DNA from: Gnetum montanum
Taxonomy: Eukaryota > Streptophyta > Gnetopsida > Gnetales > Gnetaceae
NCBI GenBank assembly: GCA_015680685.1
Contig: MNCI01007621.1
Span: forward strand, 396,829 to 460,828
DNA length: 64,000 nt
Direction of reading: 5' to 3'
The notes beneath the pieces are model-generated. The model had not been told where the DNA came from, did no database searches, and was given only the letters and a program-made list of their open reading frames with translations. Positions 1 through 12,800 of this stretch are shown here, in pieces; positions within the stretch are counted from its first letter, which is position 1; each line of letters begins with the position of its first letter. A program made the translations under genes and the position numbers.

Positions 1-700
1 AATTTTTGTAAAGAACTTATTCCTCATTTTTTTTAACTCAAGGACAAGTTTTCATTTAGTCATGAGGGTATGATGAGTCATCATTGTATCAACCCTGATA
101 TTGGATACATGATATCGGGTCCCAAGAAACGATGTCGGATATCCAATATCGTCTCTTCCATGCTAGCCTATAAATACAACACTTGGGTGCACATTTGGGA
201 CATAGTTTTAGTTTTTATTTTTTTGATAGTTTTTCTTAGATTTTTGAATTCAAGTTCTATTATTCCTAATGCATGCCTACAGTGTGATGTTTGTAATCGT
301 ATGGAGCCTTTGTTCAAGTGTGATGTACTTGGACATGTTACATGACTGGAAATAAAGATTAAGATTACTTCCATCATTGCCACACTCACTTAGATTTATT
401 ATTACTTTAATTATTTACTATTTTCTTTAGTTAATGTTTCCATTTATTNNNCATCATTAGGAGTAGCATAAGATTATAAAACATCATATGTCTCACTTTG
501 GACTAAACCATACGTGACAAAGTTACCACTAGTCCAACTGGGAAGACAACGAATTGCAATCAAAGCATAACGATCTAGATGCCACAACTAGTCCCATCCA
601 CAGAATTTGACTAGATTGTGCGTGAATGCTTGTGATTCGTATGGTTGGGCGTAGGGGTACCTTGCCGCTCATTAAGGTGGACTACAGCTTGCTAAGATTT
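1..700 (+). repeat. R1 repeat, copy 1 (LTR-like, cut by window start)
   Basis: This is the first of three diverged copies of one repeat (others about 3000-4060 and 56125-57050). Shared landmarks are a stretch ending in GTCATGRGRGTATGAT near 60-73, a TATA-like GCCTATAAATAC near 166-177, an ACTTTGGACTAAACCATA block near 493-511, a GARAAGACAAC block near 541, and a closing TATGGTTGGGCRTAGGGG near 640-657. A TATA box followed by several hundred non-coding bases suggests an LTR. No coding capacity is seen. The 5' edge lies outside the window and the 3' edge is approximate. Confidence 0.5.
449..451. other. 3-base assembly gap
   Basis: Three N inside R1 copy 1. The true gap length is unknown. Confidence 0.99.
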
Positions 701-3000
701 TCTTCTACTTTGATACTATGTATATAACATACAGCTCCATCATAATATAATATGAGCTTAAATCATGAAACATATTATTGTGTGAAGATTTTACAAATCA
801 AGATGCATTATACCATTGAATGTCCTATGTTGTCTTCTCCATTGCCTTGAATTATAGAATGTTGGCATCACCATCTATCATACTTAATCATAGACATGAA
901 AAAATTTAGAGTTGCCTCTTACTTTAGGATTTGCATGATGATTTTCACTACCTAAAACTCCACACAAGACATAATGTTGAAGTAGAAAAACTAAATATAA
1001 AAATAGGAAAAATGGATTTTGTTTCAAAAATATTAAGACTACATTTCTTGCTTAATCGTTTACTGTGAATTTTTGAACCAATCAATGGATTTCTCTAACC
1101 ATAAATTCCCATGAAGTAGATTCATAACCTATTATGAGATATATATCTTTCTATCCCTAATAATCAATTATATTACTATTAAGTTAGGCACAACGCTCCA
1201 TGGTTATTGTAGAAAAGCTACTAGAAAGCACCCATTAGATGACCTATCTTTTTTGGTGAAGCCAACAATATCCTTGAACATATACATAAGATTGGAATGG
1301 TTAATACTAACCACATGAATAAATCATCACTGATAACAAATTTTAGACAAAATAACAAGTTCTTAGATGATATCTATAAAAAATGATAATGCCCATCATG
1401 CTAGTATAGAAATCAACCCTCATGATATAATTGTAGTGTGAACTTAATTACATTGAGATATATCTATAGTGCCTAAAACCCAAAAAATGATAGAATCTTT
1501 GAAGTTTTTAATTCTTGAGGTAACCTCTATAATAGGTTCTCCACCTATTTATGATTCTAGTTATATAATGTTACCCTAAAATTAGATACCACGAATTCTA
1601 TAATCTCTTTGTTGGTTGAGTCAACCTTGAGAGATGGTGTAGGGATACCTCTTCCAATCCCCTTGTTCTTTCCTACATGTGATTTTTTAGGTTTCAAGCT
1701 CTATGGAGACTTCTTGCAGATCAAAGAGACATCTTGGCCAAGAGCGAAGTCTTCATAGAAGATGTGTTGGGTTTGGTAGGAGACATTAGAGATTTGGAGG
1801 AGATGTCTTAACTTGAGATAAGATGTTTTGGGGGAGAAATCGTGTTAATAGTGTAGACATCTAGGATAAGACATCTTGCCTAGGAATGAGATGTCTAATG
1901 ATTTTAGTATAGAACCCTAACCAATGTGGTTGTGTGTTGTTTGAAATAAAGGCATGATCCACAATTAACTTCTAAGGTGTTCCCACAGATATCTATATAA
2001 GTGCTCATGCAAGGGCATTATGGCAGGAGCTTGCTTTGAGAAGGACCCACTTGCATGACTTTTGTTGATCATGGCACCAATCCAAAACCTCACATCTTTA
2101 AAGAAATCCTAAGAAGCTTCTTTAAATTTATGCATGATTTTGGGACTACTAATTCTCATCAATTTTGATTAATTTTTAATGATTTTATATTGAAATTTCC
2201 TTCAAATTCAACATTTCTTAGCTATTTTTGAACCTCATGATTTTTAATAATCCATTGTATATGAAATATCTTGTAAACTAAACCTTTGATTTTAGTTGCT
2301 TGAAACATTTGGGCTTCCATAGTTGAGGTCATTTGTCATAGGGACTAGGATGTGATTTTTTTTTTGAAATATCTCTAACACCTCATTTTCAAACATTAAG
2401 ATGAGTAATAGCAAACGTAAACAAAATAACTTAGAAACTTAATTAGTTTAGTTACCCTAAAATATTAGGAATGTTATTTGAAAATCACATTAAGCTTAAA
2501 TGCTAAAATTTTTAAATTTTGAACTAGTCAATGATTTGAAAAGGATTTAATCATTAAGGAAAAATTGCTAAAACTAACGTTGATACTTTAGTGATTGAAA
2601 ATAATGAATAAGTGAATGTATAATGTTGAAGGTTTTTTACAAGGTAAGAAAAAGAGGCCAAGAGGAGGATAGAGGAGGACATGCCCATGGAAAAATAGTT
2701 GATACAAGAATTAAAGCTCAAACATCACATGTTTCCTTCCTAGAAACCCATGGTTTGATGAGGAGAAATTTCAGTCCATCCTTCAAAAGTTCTACATAAA
2801 AAGAGAAGCACCAATATATAATGTTTCAAAAATTTCCATTGCTAGCAAAAACATGAAGATTCATCATTAATGGATTTTTAAAGACTTCTAGAATTTTTAA
2901 AAATTTGATGTTTGTCTAGTCTTTTTATCATTTTGTAATACATCCACTTAAATAAAAAATTGTAATGTGTTATTCAAGTTTTATAATATTAGTCAATCTA
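700..3000. other. AT-rich spacer with an AGACATCT/AGATGTCT cluster
   Basis: No reading frame here is believable. Between about 1727 and 1902 the word AGACATCT or its reverse complement AGATGTCT recurs roughly every 20-30 bases, upstream of a TATA-like CTATATAAG near 1993. The same word cluster occurs inside the LTR copies at 53189-54250 and 57145-58354. I infer that 1600-2130 is a remnant of a related LTR in plus orientation. The rest shows only AT-rich sequence. Confidence 0.4.
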
Positions 3001-4060
3001 TTTTTTTTTCATGCCACAATTTTTGGTAAGAAAACTTCATCTAATTTATACAACTCAAGAACTAATTTTTTTGGAGTCATGGGAGTATGATAAAAAAATT
3101 ATTTGTTAGATATATCAATTAGTTGTAATATTGTAGATGCTATGTTGCATTTGATATGTCACATTCCTATCAACGTGGACACATCCTTGTCAATGTAGCC
3201 TCACCAATGCATGTATGCATTGATGAAGCTTAAGATGCATCAATGCATGTGTTGATGTAGTCTCCATATTTGCCTATAAACATGCAAGCATTTGCTGCGT
3301 ATTTAACATCATTTTGATTACTAGTGTAGCTAAACTCTTGCAATTTTCTTTCATAATCTGGGCAAATAGTTAAGGAGTTCTAGTAGTATCAATTTTAGTT
3401 AATTTTACAATGTCTTATTTGAGTGGTATTGTGTCGAAATGAATTCCATGAATGAAAATTAGATCAAGATTGATTCATATTTATTACAACACTTTGACTT
3501 AGAATAGATTTACTTTCTATGTACTTGGTTAATATTTACAATTTCATGCACATTAATTAATTAATGAAATAATCATGATTAGTTTTAAGCATAAACAAAT
3601 ATTCGTTGGTAATTTCAACAACATTATTACTTGGTTCACCCAGTAGCATAATGCCTTGTAATCCCAGTAGTGGTTACATGAGTTTAAGATGGGTTTAGTA
3701 AGCTGGTAATGGACACTCATTGCCCTTAGGCTAGCTTAGGATCTATCTTCTTCTTGTTAATTAAATTAAATAATTAATTTTTATGTTATTGTTTAGTTTA
3801 GTTTAAGGTCCCAAAAAATCATAATCATATGCCCAACTTTGGACTAAACCATATGTGGTAAAGCTACTACTAGTCTAAGTGAGAAGACAACAACTTGTGA
3901 TCATTGATTATCAATTAGATACCATACTAGTTTCATCCATAAAATTCAATCAAATCATGTGTGAACACTTGTGGTTCATATGGTTGGGTATAGGGGACTC
4001 TCATCATTGATCAATGCATTAATGAATTTGCTATAGAAATGAAAGATAAAACCAATATCT
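3000..4060 (+). repeat. R1 repeat, copy 2 (LTR-like)
   Basis: Second copy of the repeat at the window start. It has GTCATGGGAGTATGAT near 3077-3092, a TATA-like GCCTATAAACATG near 3274, GGTAATCCCAGTAG-type words also seen in copy 3, a TTTGGACTAAACCATATG block near 3838, and TATGGTTGGGTATAGGGG near 3979. Edges were set by where similarity to copies 1 and 3 fades by eye, so they are approximate. It contains no coding sequence. Confidence 0.5.
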
Positions 4061-4108
4061 TGTTTTCAATTTGTTCCTATCTTTTATGAGTGCTTGTTCT
4101 AGGGTGAA

Positions 4109-5601
4109 TGTTGCAACCAACAAAATTGATTGTTGGAAGAACTGATAGATTTGGTGTAGCAACCTCAACCCTAAATCCCTAGGCCTTACAAAAAATGGGA
4201 TTTAGGGTGCCCTGGCTGTTTCAGTAGATCAACCAGGGACTTACGAAATGCAAAACAGGAGTTGAGAAAATATAATGCAAAGAGTTAAAGATCTATAAAA
4301 TTAAAAGCAAATGTAAATTATACACAAAAAGAAATTGTAAAACTTTATTTAAAATAATAAAGAGTGAGTTCTAGAAATGTGTATAAGAAATGCCTATGAG
4401 AGAGCAAAGGAGGGTTCATTGAGGCAAGAGTTCAAGGTCCATTGAAGCCAATGTGAGTTGCTCAATGATCCAGATACCAAGCCAATCCTGATGTGTTCGA
4501 ATCTCCTTTGTTGCAAATTTTAGATCTATAAGTTAGGTTACTATTAGGGGGTGAGAAAAGTGAAGAACTTGACTACCAGGTTTCTCTACACTAGGGGTTG
4601 GGAGCTCTAGAAATGTAGCATTGACACAAGAAGTTCACAAGTCTTAAGGTGATAATGCTTCCATGTTGGGATTCAAGAGAATGCAAACATGGGAGATTGT
4701 AAGAGCTTTTGAGTGCTTGAAAATGCTCAAGTGTGGAATCATTACTTGGAAAAATGTATGTATGCTTAATGTATTCCAGTGCCAAAAGAGTCCAACTTGT
4801 AAATAGTGTTTGGGGCTAGTTTTTACAAGTTTTAGGCCATGAATGGGGCTATGAAATGGCTATGATTAGGCTGTAATTTGGTTGCATAATGGCTGCAAAT
4901 TGGCTATCAAATTACTACAAATTTTTGCCTTGTAGAGGTGAGATGGGTGCCCATATTTAGAGGGTTACCATATATAGTAAGCACCTTTCCTCCATGGTCA
5001 TTTCATTTGCTATAAATAGTAATGGGTGCACACCTTCTACGCTAAAGATAGATCTTCCACACTAAGCCTTCTACCATCCTTGTTGGAGTGATTAGTCAAC
5101 CTTGGAGTGCATGGGGGGTTGAAATCTAGCTTTTGTGGCTTCCATGCTAGGGGCATGTAGTTCCCATGCTTTTTNNNNNNNNNNNNNNNNNNNNNNNNNN
5201 NNNNNNNNNNNNNNNNNNNNNNNNNNNNNNNNNNNNNNNNNNNNNNNNNNNNNNNNNNNNNNNNNNNNNNNNNNNNNNNNNNNNNNNTGAGGGGTCGATG
5301 AAATTTACCCCCTGTAAGTGTTTCTAGTGTAGAAAAAAGTATACCCCCCATAAAACCCATCAAATTTTCATTTTTGACATTCCAAAAGGTAATTTTGACC
5401 CCCAAGCCCAAATATAGACACTAGGTAACTTTTTCACTTGGGGAGTGAGGATTTGACCACTTATGAGGCATTTTTCAATCCTAAAAGTATGGGATATGTG
5501 AAAGTACCCTCCATGGGTTACAATCTTCACATTTACAATGAAGTTTAACCTTGGACTTCATGGGGTGAAAGCTACATGATGGAAATTGGCTATAACATAC
5601 A
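4109..5601 (-). repeat. Element C 3' LTR
   Basis: It aligns along its whole length with 21886-23340, for example GGGACTTACGAARTGCAAAAC near 4230 and 22016, and TAATAAAGAGTGAGTTCTAG near 4356 and 22134. On the plus strand it starts TGTTGCAACC and ends CATACA, giving TG...CA termini. It is interrupted by the N gap at 5175-5287. Confidence 0.85.
5175..5287. other. Assembly gap of 113 N
   Basis: It lies in the 3' LTR of element C. The homologous part of the 5' LTR (near 22950-23025) is G-rich and repetitive, which probably explains the failed assembly. Reading frames running through it are meaningless. Confidence 0.99.
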
Positions 5602-5779
5602 AATATTACAAAATACAACTACATATTATAATGCTGCAATGCATACAGGGCACATGAGATGATAAAACCAAGCTATCCAGGTCATTAAAGTTGCTAGTTT
5701 AAGGCTATGGTGGGCCATGGTACTAGTTTAAGATCCTAGAAAGATATTGAAAGTAGGCTTGCTTGTTGATGATTGTTAG
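5602..5779 (-). other. Element C 3' untranslated spacer with a 29-bp unit
   Basis: Non-coding sequence between the integrase stop and the 3' LTR. It holds one unit of the 29-bp minisatellite found at 16945-17118 (here 5693-5721) and a decayed second unit starting at 5722. No purine-rich tract is visible next to the LTR. Confidence 0.6.
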
Positions 5780-6850
5780 CTACATGTAGTATGGCTTTGG
5801 ATAAGAATGATTGACTAGATTGGCTAGCTCATTTCCATCCATGTCAACTATTCTGAACGCTTTGTTCTTGTAAGCTCTGGTGACAAGGAGTGGCCCTTCC
5901 TAGTTGGCTGAGAATTTGTCAACATGCTCATGAATGGCTTTGAGGACTAGCTCATCCTCCTTGATCTTACGCATGGTCGAGTTATGGTGATGCTGTCTCT
6001 TCTACCTCTCTTAATAGTGTTCGATGTGAGCGAGCACTTGTATACATTGCTCCTCCATCAAGTCCAGGGTTGTTTTTTGCAACTCCTTATTTTGCCTAGC
6101 ATTAATGAAGTCAGTTAAGGCTACTTAGAGTGATGGAACCTATAATTCAAGTAGTAAAAAAACTTTAGAATCATAAACCAAGCTATAAGGGATCATATCA
6201 GTTGCTGCACGATAGGCTGTTCTATATACCCATAGTGCATGGACAAGTTGCTCATGCCATTTACGCTTGTTGTTATTAAGCATTTTCTTGAGTATGTTGA
6301 TGATGGCCTTATTGCTTGCTTCTAGTTGTCCATTGGCTTGAGGGTAATAAGGTGACGAGAAAGGATGCTAATGCCTAGGTCATGATAGAAATATTTTGTT
6401 TTCTAGCTACTAAATTATGGTTCATTATGTGTAACTATGATCATGGGTATGCCAAAATGAGCTACAATGTTATCTAAGATGAATTTGCAAACTTGCTCGG
6501 ATGTAGTATTCCTTAGGGGAATAGCCTCAACCCACTTTGTGAAGTATTTAGTTGTGGTGATGATGAAGCTATGCCTTGCAGAAGACTTCGGTGTTATGGG
6601 TCCAATGATATCTAGCCCCCATCATTGAAATGGCCATGTTATTTGAGTGCTATGCAACTTAGTTAGTGGTATATGTATAAGGTTGCTATATTGTTGGCAT
6701 GTGTCATAATGCTTAATCTTCTAAAGGCAATCATTTTCGATATGGGGCCAATAGTAGCCTAACAATCCAATCTTAGTGGCCATAGCTCTCAATCCTATAT
6801 GTCCTCCACAAACACCCTCATGAACCTCCTCTAGGACTATTCTAGCTTAG
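5780..6850 (-). pseudogene. Element C integrase
   Basis: Retroviral-type integrase that would insert element cDNA into host DNA. Read on the minus strand it has the N-terminal zinc region (words VHEGVCGGH, GYYWPH and DTCQQ near 6830-6700), the RNase H-like core with WGLDIIGPI near 6630-6600, the block THNEP near 6430, and YYPQANGQLEASNKAI near 6345-6300. It ends in a C-terminal tail with EGP, VDMDGNEL and PYYM before TAG at 5782-5780. Of the DDE triad, the first Asp and the Glu are present but the second Asp is His (THNEP where TDNGP is usual). Several in-frame stops occur. It lies immediately downstream of the extra RNase H, the normal Tat order. Confidence 0.85.
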
Positions 6851-7249
6851 ATTTTACCTAAGCACTTTAGGAGTATGCCATCATAGGATCATCAACATAA
6901 TGTGTTATCAACTACGATGACATATTGCTTTAATCACTTGCATATAACATCCTTCTGAGCAGTAGTCAAGCCTTGTGAGGATTTGCCATGCATAAGGTAA
7001 AATTTGATATCATCATACCACTCCTTGGAAAAAGCCGTATGAATGATGGTGACAAAGGTATCCTTAATGTTTTGTGTGATGAGAGTAGCATAGATCACAG
7101 TAAGGTGGAAAACTTACTAAACACATCTAATGTCACACTAAGGGCTAATGTTGTAATTGCATTGGCTATGCCATTCTTGTTTTGGGGTATGTGTTGGATA
7201 TCAATATCTATGAATTATTATAACAATTACTTCCCTAGGTCACAGTAAG

Positions 7250-7530
7250 GTTGTCGATGTTTGATCTTACATGCATAGACCTTGATCACTTGGTTGACCA
7301 CAAGCTGCAAATTGCCTTTGACTGTTAACTATCAAATTCCTCAGTTATGAGCTACCATCATCCCTCTGATCAAATCTTCATACTCTGCTATGTTGTTGGT
7401 ACATGGGAACTCAAAACCATAGGTGAAGGGTCAGATTTCACCAGATGAGAATGTTATGAAGGTAGCAGCATTGGCCCCATGGGTAGTTGAAGCTTTGTTA
7501 AAGTGCATGATTGCCTCATAACCCTTAAGC
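7250..7530 (-). pseudogene. Element C archaeal-type RNase H (aRNH)
   Basis: An additional RNase H domain known from the Tat lineage, which degrades the RNA strand during reverse transcription. Visible words on the minus strand are TNNIAEYEDLIRG near 7400 and GNLQLVVNQV near 7300. The Glu of AEYE is kept, while GDSQ has become GNLQ, so that Asp is lost. It follows the RT-linked RNase H and precedes integrase. Boundaries are approximate because frames shift. Confidence 0.7.
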
Positions 7531-7629
7531 ACTTGGCCAATAGTGTTAACATGCTCATTAGGGAACTTTGAATCTATGGTTACTTGGTCATCAATAGGTA
7601 AAACTATGAGTTGTATGGCTATAGCTTGA

Positions 7630-8160
7630 CCTTTCGTTGAGCATTGAGAGATGTAATGAAGGTCAAATTCTATGGTTATAGATTTCCATTAGGCTATATG
7701 ACTACTTTCATAGATGTTGGTCATTATGGCTCTGAGTATGTTATCCTTGCAAATGACATTAACTTGGCTTCTAAAGAGGTAGTGTCTCCACTTCTTCAAG
7801 GAGAAGACTAGTGCTAGGCAATACTTCTCCAATTTAGTGTATCAGGTCTTGTGGGTAACTAATGCATGGATAAGATTGTATACAAGTGTTTCTACTCCAT
7901 CATCACATTTTTGACAAAGTAGAGAGGTAATGGATGTATCAGAGATGGCAAGGTAGATGTAGAACGGTTTATCCTCTTATAGAGGATAAACTATCGGTAG
8001 TCATGCCAACTCTTGCTTAAGGTTTTCAAAAGCCTCTTTGCATTGAGCCATCAACTTGTAGTGAACTCATTTCTCAAGCAACTATTGCATAGGCTGTAGC
8101 TTATCCGTAAGCTTAGCGATAAATCTACGAATAAATTGTAATCTTCATTATAATCCTTGA
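7630..8160 (-). pseudogene. Element C RT connection and degenerate RNase H
   Basis: This continues the reverse transcriptase on the minus strand. Recognisable words are FIRRFIAKL near 8110, QCKEAFENLKQEL near 8030 and KPFYIYLAISDTS near 7960. In active Ty3 RNase H the position after the LY/IYL strand holds DAS with a catalytic Asp. Here it reads LAISDTS, in line with the known degeneration of this RNase H in dual-RNase H Tat elements. Stops are frequent. Confidence 0.7.
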
Positions 8161-9261
8161 AGCTCCTTAAGGTTGGTAGGTGTTGCTAATTTGGATATGG
8201 CCTTAACCTTATCAAGATCAACACATATCCTTACTTCAGATACTATAAGACCAAGCATCTTACCAATCTTGACACCGAAGACACATTTCTTAGGATTGAG
8301 CCTAAGCTCATACTTGAGACATCATTTAAGCACAAGATCTAGGTCATTAGCATGGTCACTAGCCACTTTGAAATTAATGGCTATATCATATACATAATTG
8401 TTAAGCAAACCTAGCATGTAATTACTGAAGATATAGGTCATGGCTCTTTGGTATGTTGCTACTATATTCTTAAGGCCAAAGGGCATCATAGTATAGCAAA
8501 AGGTACCCCAAGGGGTCATGAAGGTTGTGCTAGGTTGGTGCTCTAGGTTGATCCTAATCTAGTTATATCTCAAGAATCCATCCATAAAGGACAAAAAGAC
8601 ATGTCCAGTCATAGTATCGATAAGTTGATCAATACTAGATAAAAGGGAAGTCATCCTTGATAGTTGATTTATTTAGGTCTCAAAAATTGATGTAAATATG
8701 GATACCCTTTTTTTTCTTAGGGATTACCACTATGTTGAACACCCATTCTGCATAGTTGACAACCCTAATGAAACCTGCTTGGTAGAGCTTTGTGATCTCA
8801 TCGCGAACTACCAAGGCCAAAATAGGTCTAATTTTATGTACTTTCTATGTAATCGATCTAATGATAAGGTCTAGCATGATGTTGTGCTAGACTAAACATG
8901 GGTCTAGGCCTAGCATATCTTCATATGACTAGACAAAGGCCTTAATGTTTCTTTGTAGAACCTTGGTGATGTCTTGAGCATATTGAGGTTTCAGTGAGGA
9001 ACTTAGTTTAAGGGTTTTTTCCTCACCATTATGTGTTGTCATAGAAGCCTTAACTAGAGAGTATTTGGTTATGTCACTAGCCTCTAAGTCAAGGGTTTTA
9101 GCTAAGTTTTCAAGCCATTATAGAGGTTTCTCTATTGAGGCTATGCATTCTACAAGACTCTCAGGCTCAAGATCTAGGCAATCATGGTTGATACACCATT
9201 CAACATCACTGTGAGATTCATTTAGATACAAAGGCAAACTAATTTTCTCCTAGGTACTCAT
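8160..9261 (-). pseudogene. Element C reverse transcriptase (start of second ORF)
   Basis: RNA-dependent DNA polymerase on the minus strand. The frame appears to begin with its own ATG at 9261-9259 (MST then KISLPLYL), after non-coding sequence rather than continuing from protease. An acidic linker (about 9240-8950) is followed by RT blocks: IRPILALVVRDEI near 8830, NIVVIPKKKKG near 8720, MPFGLKN near 8490 and ATYQRAM near 8460. The catalytic YVDD motif reads YVYD (about 8398-8385), so the enzyme is dead even without its many stops. The words MPFGLKN and TYQRAM are characteristic of Tat-type RT. Confidence 0.85.
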
Positions 9262-9860
9262 ACTTTGATCCTACATATCAACAAAAAGCATATTAAGTGG
9301 CACCTAGGTAAAAGTGAATAAATAATGCTAAAATGCTATAAAATTATGCAAACACATGCCATTCTAATGCAAACAAGGTCATCCAAGGCTATAAATAGGG
9401 TAAAGACAAGTAAACAAAGCATAGTACTAGCCAAATAAAGGTCAAGTAAGGGAAAGTATGAGAAATAAGGATATAAATGATCAACAAAGGTTATGATTTT
9501 GCCAGTTTAAGGCCATAGTGGGCCATGGTCACATGGTATCAAATGGTGGTTAGGGAAGGTCAAACCCCACTATTTGATACTAATCAAAGGCTAAACAAAG
9601 GCAAATAAGGCTATAATAAGGAAAATAAGGGAAGCATAAAGTTGTGTAAAGGCTACAAGAAGGTTATTAAGGTCAACAATGCAACACAAGGCCAAAAACA
9701 AGTTAAAACATCATGTAACAAGGCTAAAGTAAGTAAAATAAGCTACATATGGTAAAACTTGATTAATATAGGTTAAAAAATGATTATGTTTTGCTAGTTT
9801 CAGGCCTTAGCAAGCCATGATTTAGGGCTACAATGCTATGAAGTGAGTTTGGTCATTAGT
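9262..9860 (-). other. Element C spacer with two 29-bp units
   Basis: Non-coding A-rich (plus strand) spacer upstream of the RT frame. Single copies of the 29-bp unit lie at 9501-9529 and 9793-9821. The words AAGGCTATAAATAGGG and AAACAAAG recur. No splice junction can be assigned with confidence. Confidence 0.5.
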
Positions 9861-12800
9861 CATAGTTGTTTCTGGGCTATTTGAGCATGAAAATTGAGAG
9901 TTTTGAAGCTTCCATGATAGGCCTCCCTTATTTCCACATTGGCCAACATGGAAGGAAAAGGGGCATGGGGCACGGGAAAGTATGTTTTGGAGCATCTAGA
10001 GGTCCAAAATTGAGATCTCAGGACCTCCCCAAGGTAGTGTAGGGCCAGGCCTATCAAAATTGGATACTCTGGAGGTCTGTAAAGGTCAAAAAGTAGGTTT
10101 TGAAGCATTCCCTTATTTCCACACTAGCCAGTGTGGAAGAGAGGGGGTTCTGCATGAAGAATCAAAATCTTGATCAAAATAGGATCAAATAGGTAGCTAG
10201 AACCTAGATTTGGAAGTTGTTCATCTTCTAGCTTTATTTTTAGGTTATTGGAGTTGGTTTTGGGCATCAAAACATGTTGAAATGGCTTCTTTTCCCTCTT
10301 CCACATTGAGCATAGTATCCATGGTGTGGAAAGATTGAGGGAACACTTGTTTTGTTGATTTAGAGTGTTCTTGGAGCACATTGACCAGGTTCTTAGGCTC
10401 CTATGGTTGTAGATCATGATTTTGTAAGTTTTTGGCTAATTTTGGACATGTTTGGAGGTAATTTAGGGGTATCCAAGGTCTTCCCCACTTGTTTCCATTT
10501 TGGGGGAGTTTCTCTAGGATGGAAGATTGGAGGAATGAGTTTTGGAGGTCAGAATGAGGTCAAACAAGCAAAATCTTAAGGCTATGAGATACTAGGCTTC
10601 TTCAGTGTAGATCCTTTGCTTGTGGGAGTGTCATCTTGCCACTAGGAGTGGAGAAGTAGATTTTCCCCATTATTTCCATGTTTCCTAGCATGGAAGAGAC
10701 CTCCTATAGCATACATGAAGTAAGAATCCTAGATCTAGGCTAATTTGAATTGCAATCGATTGTGCATGTTAGCTTCTGGAGTTGCTAGGACCAAGGGCTA
10801 GGGTTTCATGTTAAAATTTGGTAGTTTTGAGTATTTCCAAGTGTTTTTTAGGATTCTTTTCTTTTTTATACATTTTGGATAGGGATCTTAGCATGGAAGA
10901 CTAGGGGAAACAACCTTTTAACCATTTGAAATTAGTTTTCTGAGGTTTGAAGACTCCATAAAGTGTTGACATCATTCTAAAGTGCATGCAAGGTTATTTG
11001 ATGTCATTCTAAGGTGTTTATGAGCCTCAAATGAGTTCCCCCTTTAGTTTCCATGTTGGGAAACATGGAGGAAGGGATCCTCAACATGGAAGAATCATAA
11101 ATCTTAGATCTAGACTAGTTTTGGCCTCAATTGATCGTGCATGTATATATCTAGGGTTGTTGGGGTCAAGGACTAGGGTTTGAGGCCAAGTTTGATCAAT
11201 TTGGAGGTTTCCTAGATGGTTTTTAAGCTTTGCCCCCCCCCTTTCCATGCTAGGGATAGTATGCTTAGTGTGGGAGACTAGAAGGAGTAGCTTTTTGGCT
11301 TTCTGTGATCATTTTTGTAGGGTTTGAGGGCTTTAAAAGGTGTGAAACTAGTCTTAGAGCTCATGCAAGGCTGCAAGATGTTTGCTTAAGGTGTTTAAGG
11401 ATCATTTTTGAGTTCCCCCAAAGTTTCCCCTTTCTTCCAGATTAGATAGTGTGGAAGAGGGAGTTCTTAGAATGGAGGAACTATGGAACCTTGCTTTTTT
11501 GCCATTTTCTAACATTTTTGGTCATGCATGTATAAAGTGTTGACATCATTCTAAAGTGCATGCAAGGTTATTTGATGTCATTCTAAGGTGTTTATGAGCC
11601 TCAAATGAGTTCCCCCTTTAGTTTCCATGTTGGGAAACATGGAGGAAGGGATCCTCAACATGGAAGAATCATAAATCTTAGATCTAGACTAGTTTTGGCC
11701 TCAATTGATCATGCATGTATACCTCTAGGGTTGTTGGGGTCAAGGACTAGGGTTTGAGGCCAAGTTTCATCAATTTGGAGGTTTCCTAGATGGTTTTTAA
11801 GCTTTGCCCCCCCCCCTTTCCATGCTAGGGATAATATGCTTAGTGTGGGAGACTAGAAGAAGTAGCTTTTTAGCTTTCTATGATCATTTTTGTAGGGTTT
11901 GAGGGCTTTAGAAGGTGTGAAACTAGTCTTAGAGCTCATGCAAGGTTGCAAGATGTTTGCTTAAGGTGTTTAAGGATCATTTTTAAGTTCCCCAAAAGTT
12001 TTCCCTTTCTTCCAGATTGGATAGTGTCGAAGAGGGAGTTCTTAGAATGGAGGAACTATGGGACCTTGCTTTTTTGCCATTTTCTAACATTTCTGGTCAT
12101 GCATGTGGGTCTTTAAGATTGCTAGTATTGATGGCTAATACTTGATGTTAAAATATGGTCATTTCAAGGGTTGTTAAGTGGTTTTTGGTGTTCTCCCCCT
12201 TTTTTCATGCTAGGGTTTCCATGCTCAACATGGAAGATTGGGTGGAAAGGGTTTTTAGCTACTTATAATCAATCTTGGAGAGTCTAAGGGTCCAGGGAAG
12301 AGTAGACAGGGTCTTAGGACATACACAAGGATTTTTGGTATCTGTTTGAGGTATTTGAAGGCTATTTTGAAGTCCCCTTTAGAGTTCCCTTGTTTCTTCC
12401 ACATTGGCCAACATGGAAGAGGTGGCTTCTAGTGTAGAGGAACCAAGGGACTCTACTTTTTGCTATTTTTTTGACAATTTTGACTATGCATGCATGTCCA
12501 CTAGGTTGCAGGTGTTGACTATTGATGCCTAGGGTTAAGATCTAGGCTTTTTGGGGGCTATGAATGGATTTTGAGGCTTCACCCTCTATCCACACTAGGT
12601 CTAGGATGCTCAGCATGGATGGGATTCTCCTTACCATGGAGAACCCAGGGGGGGGGGGGGTAATTTTTGCTTGTTTCAGGTGGCTTTTGGAAGGATTGGA
12701 TTGTTTCCACAAGTCAAATTGCATGCAAACTTCAATAGTTTTAGCTTTTCCCCTTTCATCCACATTGATATTGGAATTCTTAGCTTGGCGGAGGTCCTCC

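Noticed and set aside
70-345. 91-residue plus frame at the window start
   Set aside because: It lies in the LTR-like repeat R1 across its TATA region; other R1 copies do not keep it open.
5037-5411. 124-residue minus-strand frame in the C 3' LTR
   Set aside because: It spans the 113-base N gap and lies in a non-coding LTR.
12649-12660. Run of G as a possible G-quadruplex or regulatory site
   Set aside because: A single homopolymer run in a decayed array; equally likely sequencing slippage.
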